Positions 1-5,223 of a DNA stretch of 13,853 nucleotides are shown here, piece by piece (positions within the stretch are counted from its first letter, which is position 1; each line of letters opens with the position of its first letter). The notes below the pieces were generated by a model that worked only from the letters and a program-made list of their open reading frames with translations, had not been told where the DNA came from and did not search any database. The translations under genes and the position numbers were made by a program. The stretch comes from Candidatus Borrarchaeota archaeon (GTDB lineage: Archaea > Asgardarchaeota > Sifarchaeia > Borrarchaeales > Borrarchaeaceae): the NCBI GenBank assembly GCA_016840645.1, contig JAEORY010000052.1:1-13853 (forward strand). Reading direction: 5' to 3'.

Positions 1-1
1 G

Positions 2-58
2 CCATCAGTTGTACGGAAAATACATAAAATTAAGCACCAAATGAGAAAAGCCTCATGA
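2..58 (+). CDS. C-terminal end of an unknown upstream gene (partial)
   Basis: Frame 2 is open from the window edge and ends at TGA 56-58. The last residues are basic (ending QMRKAS). The stop overlaps the ATG of the next small ORF in an ATGA arrangement, which is typical of translationally coupled phage genes and is the main reason for calling it. Only 18 codons are visible, so no function can be given, and it could be a chance open frame. Confidence 0.35.
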   Translation, partial: PSVVRKIHKIKHQMRKAS

Positions 59-141
59 GACAATTACTTGCTATCATAGTTTTTGGCTTAGTACTAATGT
101 GGATCTGTAAAAGCCTTAACTGGTATGGCTTACCGTTTTAG
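55..141 (+). CDS. 28-residue single-pass membrane microprotein
   Basis: The ATG at 55 overlaps the preceding stop by 4 nt (ATGA). The 28-residue product starts with a basic residue (MRQ), continues with a strongly hydrophobic stretch of about 16 residues (roughly residues 4-18) and ends SLNWYGLPF. This is the plan of a one-pass inner-membrane peptide with the N-terminus in the cytoplasm. There is no clear Shine-Dalgarno sequence (only GAGAAAAG), so translation would depend on coupling. A second microprotein of similar size and ending (8739-8837) supports it being real. Function unknown. Confidence 0.4.
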   Translation: MRQLLAIIVFGLVLMWICKSLNWYGLPF

Positions 142-155
142 TAAAACCATTTCAT

Positions 156-192
156 TTAGCCCAGGAATGTTATGCCAAATAGCCTGGGCTAA
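156..192 (+). repeat. 10-bp inverted repeat in the leader of the coiled-coil gene
   Basis: The arms TTAGCCCAGG (156-165) and CCTGGGCTAA (183-192) are exact reverse complements separated by 17 nt. It follows the stop of the 28-residue ORF. No T-run follows the right arm, so it is not a standard intrinsic terminator. It may be an RNA hairpin for processing or attenuation. Confidence 0.6.
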
Positions 193-212
193 CTAAAGTA
201 GTTTTGCCAAAA

Positions 213-235
213 GGGGAATCAAAAATTGATTTTCC
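213..235 (+). promoter_or_regulatory. RNA hairpin just upstream of a ribosome binding site
   Basis: Bases 213-222 (GGGGAATCAA) pair with 226-235 (TTGATTTTCC) over 10 positions, two of them G-U, with a 3-nt AAA loop. Flanking GTTTTG (201-206) and CAAAAC (235-240) can also pair. It ends 10 nt before the AAAGGAGGT site at 245-253, so it could affect initiation of the 259 gene. This is inferred from pairing only. Confidence 0.45.
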
Positions 236-258
236 AAAACCAACAAAGGAGGTATTAC

Positions 259-690
259 ATGAAAGATGCATTAACTAAAGCTGTGGAAAACATTATAGCT
301 GAAAAAGCTAAAAAAGTAGCATTGGCTGAATGTGGTTGTCAAACTGAAAAGCTTTTTAAACTGGAAGACGCAATTAACAACATCTACGACCGGTTACATA
401 ATGTTGAATGTAGTTTTCGTAACTACAATTGTAGCTTGACTCGTTTATCAGAGCGTATTAAATCTTTGGAAGCAGATAACGAGTTTAATAATGCCGATAC
501 TAAAGTCGTTGAAAAAGTAGTTCCTGTACGTAGTGGTGAATTTTGGCCTGAATATGAAGATGCCTCTCTTCAAACTGAGTTCATTAATGCTATGCAAGAG
601 ATTGCTAACAAGCATGAACGTACAATTGGGGGCATTAGAGAGCGGATTAAAAGGAATGACCTTATAAACTGCTTATACGATTTCTGTTAA
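259..690 (+). CDS. Coiled-coil protein of unknown function, 143 aa
   Basis: I do not recognise this protein. The start is ATG 259, because AAAGGAGGT (245-253) sits 5 nt before it; an upstream TTG at 226 lies inside a hairpin and has no ribosome site. Residues about 29-73 show hydrophobic spacing typical of a coiled coil (KLFKLEDAINNIYDRL, then SLTRLSERIKSLEA), so it probably forms oligomers. The short words CGCQTE (25-30) and ASLQTE (102-107) resemble each other. It has six cysteines, but not in a clear zinc-binding pattern. There is no signal peptide or membrane segment. It is 19 nt upstream of the DUF2800 nuclease gene and likely shares its transcript. Confidence 0.75.
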   Translation: MKDALTKAVENIIAEKAKKVALAECGCQTEKLFKLEDAINNIYDRLHNVECSFRNYNCSLTRLSERIKSLEADNEFNNADTKVVEKVVPVRSGEFWPEYEDASLQTEFINAMQEIANKHERTIGGIRERIKRNDLINCLYDFC

Positions 691-709
691 CCCTACCAAA
701 GGAGGAAGT

Positions 710-1876
710 ATGGGAAATCATTCGGATTGGAGTCCTTCACGCTTGAAGCGTATTATTGAGTGTCCTGGTTCAGTGTCACTCATTAAGAAGCTGATACGTG
801 ATGGAAAAATACCTGAAGAAGGTAACCCCAGCGAGTATGCACAGCATGGAACTATGTTGCATGAAAAGTTTCAACTAATTGCATCAAAGAACTTAACATT
901 AGATACTGCTAACTTGGAATTAGAAGATAGTGCTGCAGTAGCTGACTGTCTTGAGTTCTATAATAACCTCATGAAAAGCCTTGGGCATGGTAATTTTGCA
1001 CATGGTCTTGAGACTGAGGTTAGCATGGAAGACTGGGGCTTGCCTGAAGTATTTGGAACAGCAGATGTCTTTATTTACGACTTAACCACTCAGCATATGC
1101 ATGTGGTTGATTGGAAATTTGGACATACCTGGGTCAGTCCTTATAAGAACCCACAACTGATGGCTTATGCAGCAGGTTTAATAAGCTGGCCGACACCTGT
1201 TAAGAAAATCACAGTCTATATCGGTCAGCCTGCTCATGACAACTTCGAGGATTATTCTTTTGGTATAGATGATCTATATGAATGGGTTCATGGGACTCTT
1301 GCAGTAGCAATCGGAAAAAGCCGTAGAATTCAATCAGAATTCAATCCAGGAGATGAACAATGTAAGTGGTGTGAAGCTGCTACTCACTGCCCAGCTTATA
1401 TTGGTCATGCTCAGTATAAAGCCATTGAAGCTTTTAAGCTAGATGACTTAGAGATTGGGGATGTTACACCTGAAATGATCCTCAGTCTCTTAGACTCAGA
1501 GCCCCTCTTGAAAGGTATCTTCAAAAGATTTAAAGACCACATCCAAAATGAGCTGGAAAGTGGGCGAGATTTTCCAGGTATGAAACTGGTAACCGGTAAA
1601 GCAAATCGTAAATGGAAATATTCTGAAACTGCTATTGCAAAATGGCTGGCTAAGTATACAGAAATTGACGATATCTATCGGAGTAAATTAGTTTCCCCAG
1701 CTCAAGCAGAACAATTACAACGGTCTTTGAAAAAGAATGACAAGTTCCAAAAGCTTTTTCATAAGCCAAAGGGAAAAGTCTCTATTGCTAGAGATACTGA
1801 TTCCCGACCTGCATTACCAAGTGCTTCTGCAGCACGGGAAGCTTTTGACAAGTTCATAGACTCTGAATTTACTTGA
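710..1876 (+). CDS. DUF2800 family RecB/Cas4-like nuclease
   Basis: This is a PD-(D/E)XK exonuclease-like protein of the phage DUF2800 family, related to RecB, AddB and Cas4 nuclease domains. Visible motifs in order: the N-terminal SPSRL...CPGS with Cys18, GTMLHE (47-52), GTAD with Asp119, VVDWKFG with Asp134 and Lys136 as the catalytic D-x-K, and NPQLMAYA with Gln149. Cys218, Cys221 and Cys227 (CKWC then HCP) plus Cys18 match the four-cysteine iron-sulphur arrangement of Cas4/AddB-type nucleases. At 388 residues it has the usual family length. AAGGAGGAAG directly precedes ATG 710. In many phages this gene lies near DUF2815, a PolA polymerase, a VRR-NUC and an SNF2 helicase, all present here, so a role in replication or recombination is likely. 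The exact substrate is unknown. Confidence 0.9.
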   Translation: MGNHSDWSPSRLKRIIECPGSVSLIKKLIRDGKIPEEGNPSEYAQHGTMLHEKFQLIASKNLTLDTANLELEDSAAVADCLEFYNNLMKSLGHGNFAHGLETEVSMEDWGLPEVFGTADVFIYDLTTQHMHVVDWKFGHTWVSPYKNPQLMAYAAGLISWPTPVKKITVYIGQPAHDNFEDYSFGIDDLYEWVHGTLAVAIGKSRRIQSEFNPGDEQCKWCEAATHCPAYIGHAQYKAIEAFKLDDLEIGDVTPEMILSLLDSEPLLKGIFKRFKDHIQNELESGRDFPGMKLVTGKANRKWKYSETAIAKWLAKYTEIDDIYRSKLVSPAQAEQLQRSLKKNDKFQKLFHKPKGKVSIARDTDSRPALPSASAAREAFDKFIDSEFT

Positions 1877-1896
1877 TTAGTTTTTGGCGCTGCGCG

Positions 1897-1925
1897 TTTA
1901 CTTTTGGCGATTTTTGTGCTATTAT
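1897..1925 (+). promoter_or_regulatory. Sigma70-type promoter with extended -10
   Basis: A -35 like element TTTACT (1897-1902) is followed by a 17-nt spacer and TATTAT (1920-1925), one mismatch from TATAAT. TG at 1917-1918 makes it an extended -10 (TGCTATTAT). Transcription would start near 1932, giving a leader of about 48 nt with AAAGGAGA (1966-1973) before ATG 1980. It would drive the GC-rich gene that follows. It is the best promoter match I noticed in the window. Confidence 0.6.
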
Positions 1926-1979
1926 TATTAGTGAATGGTCGCAGTAATTATTATAACTTCCAATTAAAGGAGAAGTACC

Positions 1980-2552
1980 ATGGCAATGAGAGACCAAATT
2001 TATGACGCTATCATGAAAGGCGGAGCAACCCGTGAAAGTCTGTTGAAACTTACCGGTACCACAGAAAAAGGATTGGCTTCCCAATTCACGTATCTGCGGA
2101 TGTTGGGTAAATGCCCGATGAAACAAGATGACGGAACCTTCAAGATCGTTTCTGCTGAAGAGTGGGCCGCCCACAAAACCACGCGAACTCCCACCAAGAT
2201 TCTTTCTCCGAAAGACCGGGTCATGAAAGCAGAAAAACGGGTTCAGCGGGCCACCACAGCTTTCGACAATGCCAAAAAGAAAGCTGAATCCACTCCGGAT
2301 GACAAGCTGTCCGAGCTGAAGTATCAGAAAGCCGATGCTGAGCTTCAGATCGCCGAGATTGAACTCGGTATCGCTGAAGAGGCCTATCGAGATGCCCCTC
2401 CTGAAGACGAACTCCCGGATGAAATTACGGAAGAAACGGAACAGACGGAACCGGCTGATTTGGCTGAAGCCAAAAAGTCGCCTGAAGATGTCGACCCTGG
2501 CGATGACGAGTTGAAAGAACTGGAAGACGAGTTGGAAGGTGAACTCGAATAA
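1980..2552 (+). CDS. Winged-helix-like protein with coiled coil and acidic tail
   Basis: I do not recognise a named family. Residues about 1-62 look like a small helix-turn-helix or winged-helix unit (IYDAIMKGGATRESLLKLTG, then a helix and a short beta turn DGTFKIVSA). Residues about 77-137 are charged and probably helical or coiled coil. The last 53 residues (138-190) hold 25 Asp/Glu and only 3 Lys, an acidic tail like those of DNA mimics or of proteins that recruit partners. Start: AAAGGAGA is 6 nt before ATG 1980. The gene is about 50% GC in sampled lines (45, 58, 50%) versus 38-40% in neighbours. It has its own promoter and terminator, so it looks like an independently expressed, possibly acquired, strongly expressed unit. 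Regulator or DNA-associated protein is an inference. Confidence 0.85.
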   Translation: MAMRDQIYDAIMKGGATRESLLKLTGTTEKGLASQFTYLRMLGKCPMKQDDGTFKIVSAEEWAAHKTTRTPTKILSPKDRVMKAEKRVQRATTAFDNAKKKAESTPDDKLSELKYQKADAELQIAEIELGIAEEAYRDAPPEDELPDEITEETEQTEPADLAEAKKSPEDVDPGDDELKELEDELEGELE

Positions 2553-2573
2553 TTTAGTTTTTTCAGATAATTT

Positions 2574-2612
2574 AAAATGGTGTTCCTGAGGCTCTCGGGA
2601 GCGCCATTTTTT
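2574..2612 (+). terminator. Strong intrinsic terminator
   Basis: The left arm 2574-2590 pairs with the right arm 2594-2610 over 17 positions with a 3-nt loop (GCT) and three or four G-U pairs. The right arm ends in a run of six T (2607-2612), with four matching A at the base of the left arm. It ends 16 nt before the next gene (ATG 2629), with no promoter visible between, so downstream genes need read-through or a promoter inside the preceding gene. Confidence 0.88.
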
Positions 2613-2628
2613 ATTCTAAGGACTGGAA

Positions 2629-2907
2629 ATGACGAAACATATAGATGGAAAACCTAAAATTGAGCTAGTAGAACCAGATTTTATCATTGAAGTGGCTAAA
2701 GTTTTAACTCATGGAGCTAATAGATACGGTGTTGAAGATTGGAAAAATACCGAAAATGCTAGAAATGAGTATTACGGAGCAGCTCAGCGTCATCTGCTAG
2801 CTTACCGCAAAGGTAAAACAGCTAGCCCTGAAGGCTTTAGCCATTTAGCTCATGCTGCAGCTAATATAATGTTCCTTCATTGGATAGAAAGAGGTGGTGA
2901 TGATTAA
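2629..2907 (+). CDS. DUF5664-type dATP/dGTP pyrophosphohydrolase-like protein
   Basis: The 92-residue product matches the pattern of the phage dATP/dGTP diphosphohydrolase N-terminal family (DUF5664): HGANRYG..DW (28-38), then RHLLAY (54-59), then FSHLAHAAANIMFL (70-83). The conserved His/Asn/Asp-like residues suggest metal-dependent removal of pyrophosphate from dNTPs, but only the short N-terminal type domain is present. AAGGA (2618-2622) precedes ATG 2629 by 6 nt. It overlaps the thyX start by 8 nt, so it is the first gene of a nucleotide-pool block with ThyX and a MazG-like protein. Family assignment is from remembered motif pattern; activity is inferred. Confidence 0.75.
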   Translation: MTKHIDGKPKIELVEPDFIIEVAKVLTHGANRYGVEDWKNTENARNEYYGAAQRHLLAYRKGKTASPEGFSHLAHAAANIMFLHWIERGGDD

Positions 2908-3595
2908 ATCGTATACCGATATGCAGATAGAAATTATTGATAAGCATTCACGACCTAATGTCATAACTGGTTTAGCATGTGATATTACAATGAAGCGTAA
3001 GCTTGCTAAAGACAATCTCCCTGGCATTAGCTTTTATCGCTTTATACTTAAAGCAGAACATACTTCTGTTCTGGAACATCCTCACATCATATTTCTTATT
3101 ACTGGGGTCTCGCGGTCTTTTATGTCTCAAATTACTCGTACTAGAATTGCGGGTTATACGATATCAAGCCAGCATTACCAACTGTATGAGGACTATGACG
3201 ACATTTTGATGCCTGACCCACCATTCCTTTTAAAAGAAGGAATTAAAATGTGTAATCAACAGTATGGAGCTCTGATTGAACTTGGAGTTCCTAGAGAAGA
3301 GGCTAGACAAACTTTGCCTGGGTCTAAAGCAGTTAATATTCTTTGGACCGTAAATGGGCATACTTTGTTTCATTTTCTTCGATCTCGCCTTTGTTTTCGT
3401 AATGTTTTGGAGATGCGCCTTTTTGCTGAAAAAATCATGATGATTGCATTAGATTGGTGGCCTGAGTTATTTTCTCTTGTTGGCCCACCTTGCATCATGG
3501 ATGGGAAATGCAATCAAGGCCATATGCGTTGTGACGGCAAAGGCGTAAAACAAGTCTGGGGTAAACCTAGGGAAGGCGGCCTTCTTGGATATTAA
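2900..3595 (+). CDS. thyX: Divergent flavin-dependent thymidylate synthase (ThyX)
   Basis: ThyX methylates dUMP to dTMP using methylene-tetrahydrofolate, FAD and NADPH. Family hallmarks are clear: HTSVLEH...F.I.GVSRSF..Q (54-77), an R-x-R-x7-S motif (Arg80, Arg82, Ser90), the block ARQTLPGSKAVNILWTVN (135-152), HFLRSRLCFRNVLEMR (158-173), and a cysteine-rich end (GPPCIMDGKC...RC) seen in the clostridial/archaeal-type branch. Oddly, the classic RHRxxSxxExSxR motif reads RTRIAGYTISSQH: His is Thr81, Ser is Gly85, Glu is Ile88 and the final Arg is His92. These positions help bind dUMP and FAD in known enzymes, so substrate or activity may differ. ATG 2900 is chosen over GTG 2894 and 2897; GAGGTG is just upstream. 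Overlaps both neighbours. Confidence 0.85.
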   Translation: MIKSYTDMQIEIIDKHSRPNVITGLACDITMKRKLAKDNLPGISFYRFILKAEHTSVLEHPHIIFLITGVSRSFMSQITRTRIAGYTISSQHYQLYEDYDDILMPDPPFLLKEGIKMCNQQYGALIELGVPREEARQTLPGSKAVNILWTVNGHTLFHFLRSRLCFRNVLEMRLFAEKIMMIALDWWPELFSLVGPPCIMDGKCNQGHMRCDGKGVKQVWGKPREGGLLGY

Positions 3596-3959
3596 AACTA
3601 TTTTTCATCAGATTAATAACTATCATAAAGAGTTAGGTTATGGTGATAGCAGGTATAGCGAGATGTCTATGGAACAGAAAATGCAGCACTTTCGCGACCA
3701 TAGCTTTGCGTTATTCCAAGAAGTAGCCGAGCTCTCGGATTCTATGCCCTGGAAACCTTGGCGTTCCATTGATTCTCAAAGCACTGATATCGCTAATGTG
3801 CGAGTCGAAATCGTCGATTGCTTATTCTTTTTGGGATCGCTCATGGAAATCTGTGGAATAACGCCTGAAGACGTTGAATTTGAATTTACAGAAAAACTTC
3901 TTGAAAATTATAAACGAATTAAAACTGGCTACAATAATAGGCCGAAGGACCGAAAATGA
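3585..3959 (+). CDS. MazG/dUTPase-like NTP pyrophosphohydrolase
   Basis: The 124-residue all-helical product carries the metal-binding pattern of the MazG/dimeric dUTPase superfamily: Glu46-x-x-Glu49 (QEVAEL), PWKPW (55-59), then Glu75-x-x-Asp78 (VEIVDCLFFLGSL) followed by a Gly-Ile-Thr-Pro turn. Such enzymes cleave dNTPs to dNMPs and pyrophosphate; if dUTP is the substrate it would feed dUMP to the neighbouring ThyX. Translation most likely starts at TTG 3585, since GGAAGGCGG lies 5 nt upstream and the gene then overlaps the thyX stop by 11 nt. The ATGs inside would remove the first helix. It overlaps the next gene by 4 nt (ATGA). Substrate is not determined by sequence. Confidence 0.78.
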   Translation: MDIKTIFHQINNYHKELGYGDSRYSEMSMEQKMQHFRDHSFALFQEVAELSDSMPWKPWRSIDSQSTDIANVRVEIVDCLFFLGSLMEICGITPEDVEFEFTEKLLENYKRIKTGYNNRPKDRK

Positions 3960-4183
3960 ATATCATTATTACATTTGGCCAAGGGCATGCTCATCATGTA
4001 AATGGTAAACTCTTTCATCCAAATAACGTAGCTGTAATTAAGTGTGAATCTCATACTGAAGGCCGTGAAATTGCTTTTGAGGCCTTTGGACCCAAATGGT
4101 GTTTTTCGCATGACGAAGAAGTATTCGACAAAGAAGGCAGAATCAAGTATTTTCCAGAGGGTAAAGTACCCTTAAACTTTTAA
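3956..4183 (+). CDS. Small hypothetical protein, 75 aa
   Basis: Not recognised. ATG 3956 overlaps the previous stop by 4 nt and GAAGGA (3944-3949) precedes it by 6 nt, so this is a well-supported gene. The product is soluble and His-rich near the start (His11, 13, 14, 21), with Cys30, Cys49 and His52 later. The stretch EAFGPKWCFSHDEE (42-55) resembles a motif of small phage proteins of unknown role. No membrane segment or known catalytic motif is visible. It sits between the nucleotide-pool genes and the DUF2815 pair in the same transcript. Confidence 0.75.
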   Translation: MNIIITFGQGHAHHVNGKLFHPNNVAVIKCESHTEGREIAFEAFGPKWCFSHDEEVFDKEGRIKYFPEGKVPLNF

Positions 4184-4197
4184 AGGAGGTGATACAA

Positions 4198-4395
4198 ATG
4201 GCCAAAATTAGAACTGTAAGAGTTGAGTATGGCCGTACTGTACAAACGGCCCCATATGAGAGTCTAAAGTTTCATCTTGCAATCGAGAAAGATCTTGAAC
4301 CGGAAGATGATGTAAAAACGGAAATTAAAAAAACGGCAGCAGGTATGTCTGCATACGTTAAAAATGCAATTAAAAAAGAAATGGAGAAATTATGA
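4198..4395 (+). CDS. Small protein paired with DUF2815, 65 aa
   Basis: Function unknown. The start is ATG 4198, set by an exceptionally complete ribosome site AAAGGAGGTGAT (4182-4193) that overlaps the previous stop. This implies high translation. The product begins with a short beta-like segment (IRTVRVEYGRTVQ, 4-16), has an acidic linker (DLEPEDD, 32-38) and ends in a lysine-rich helix. The words APYESLKFHLAIE (18-30) look like small proteins often found just before phage single-strand binding or recombination genes. It overlaps the DUF2815 gene by 4 nt (ATGA), so the two products are probably made together and may interact. Confidence 0.8.
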   Translation: MAKIRTVRVEYGRTVQTAPYESLKFHLAIEKDLEPEDDVKTEIKKTAAGMSAYVKNAIKKEMEKL

Positions 4396-4943
4396 TAACT
4401 GGTAAAGTAAGACTGTCCTATCTTCAGGCTTTGGAACCCAAAGAAAATTTGTCTGGCCTTATGAAATACTCGGTTTGTTGTCTTATCCCTAAAGAAGATG
4501 AAAAAACCATGAAACAAGTTGAAAAGGCCGTTGATGCCGCTATTAAAAAGGGTATCAAAGACGGAAAGTTCTCCAAAGCTCATGTTCCTACACTTAAGCT
4601 TCCTGTTCGTGATGGTGATTTGGAACATGAAGCTGGTACTCGTGGAGAAGAATATAAAGGATGTTGGTTCTTCAATTGTTCTGGAGACAAGCGTCCTGGT
4701 ATTATCGATAAAACTGGAGCTCCGATTTTCGACGAAGATGTCGTTTATAGCGGAACTTATGGGCGCGTCGATGTTGGATTCTTCCCTTACAATAGGAAAG
4801 GTTCTCGGGGTGTTGGGGTTGGTTTTAATAACCTCATGATCCTGGGTGGCGGTGAACGTCTTGATGGCCGTCAGTCTGCCGAAGAAGCTTTTGCTCAGTA
4901 TGTTGAAGATGAAGATACTGAGGTTGAGGGCGATTTGGAATAA
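4392..4943 (+). CDS. DUF2815 family phage DNA-binding protein
   Basis: The 183-residue product matches phage family DUF2815, thought to be a single-stranded DNA-binding protein of the OB-fold type. Recognisable parts: GKVRLSYLQALEPKE (4-18), YSVCCLIPKED (26-36), the helix KTMKQVEKAVDAAIKKGIKD, PVRDGDLE, then a run of glycine-rich strands (YKGCWFFN, YSGTYGRVDVGFFPYN, GVGVGFNNLMIL) and an acidic C-terminal tail (EDEDTEVEGDLE). Acidic tails of phage and bacterial SSBs recruit other replication proteins, which is inferred here. GGAGA precedes ATG 4392. The DUF2800 plus DUF2815 plus PolA set is a common phage replication module, which supports the call. Confidence 0.87.
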   Translation: MITGKVRLSYLQALEPKENLSGLMKYSVCCLIPKEDEKTMKQVEKAVDAAIKKGIKDGKFSKAHVPTLKLPVRDGDLEHEAGTRGEEYKGCWFFNCSGDKRPGIIDKTGAPIFDEDVVYSGTYGRVDVGFFPYNRKGSRGVGVGFNNLMILGGGERLDGRQSAEEAFAQYVEDEDTEVEGDLE

Positions 4944-4952
4944 CCTAACTAT

Positions 4953-4978
4953 GTGGCGGAGGGGAAACCCTCCGTCAC
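4953..4978 (+). promoter_or_regulatory. GAAA-tetraloop RNA hairpin between DUF2815 and zinc-finger genes
   Basis: Bases 4953-4963 pair with 4968-4978 over 11 positions (one G-U), closing a GAAA loop (4964-4967), a very stable GNRA tetraloop. No T-run follows, so it is unlikely to terminate well. It lies directly before AGGAG (4980-4984), the ribosome site of the 4990 gene. A role in mRNA stability, processing or initiation control is inferred. Confidence 0.6.
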
Positions 4979-4989
4979 TAGGAGACCAA

Positions 4990-5223
4990 ATGTATCGAAA
5001 TCCCGAATATCCCGCCGAAATTATGCCGATATATCCCCATGGAACAAATAGCACTATGTTTACTGACTGTTGTCGTGTAGCTATATGTAATGACGAAAAA
5101 CGTTGCCCTAAATGCAATCGTTTAGTTATTGGACATGATGCTAAAACTCCTGAGAAACGTGGCCGTATTAGATGGGAAAACGCAACTAAAAGATGGAGTC
5201 GAACTATACATGTCACTCATTGA
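4990..5223 (+). CDS. Small zinc-finger protein, 77 aa
   Basis: The start is ATG 4990, preceded by AGGAG (4980-4984); the frame is open further upstream but inside DUF2815. Cys28, Cys33, Cys39 and Cys42 (C-x4-C-x5-C-x2-C, containing CPKC), with Cys27 adjacent, suggest a bound zinc. The C-terminal half is basic (EKRGRIRWENATKRWSR), consistent with nucleic-acid binding. It lies between the DUF2815 protein and the DNA polymerase and overlaps the polymerase start by 14 nt, so it probably belongs to the replication module. Exact role unknown. Confidence 0.8.
   Translation: MYRNPEYPAEIMPIYPHGTNSTMFTDCCRVAICNDEKRCPKCNRLVIGHDAKTPEKRGRIRWENATKRWSRTIHVTH

Noticed and set aside
1869..2224. Minus-strand frames over the GC-rich gene
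   Set aside because: Shadows of the 1980 gene, which has a promoter, ribosome site and terminator on the plus strand.
2574..2612. Riboswitch or small RNA in the gap before 2629
   Set aside because: The gap is short and fully explained by the intrinsic terminator and the next ribosome site.
5129..5209. Upstream extension of the DNA polymerase
   Set aside because: The added residues overlap the zinc-finger gene and do not fit the family; ATG 5210 gives the expected start just before the ExoI motif.
4272..5216. Long (314-codon) minus-strand open frame across DUF2815 and the zinc-finger gene
   Set aside because: It is antisense to two well-supported genes, is rich in Ser/Phe/Ile as expected for a mirror frame, and lacks a ribosome site or any family motif.
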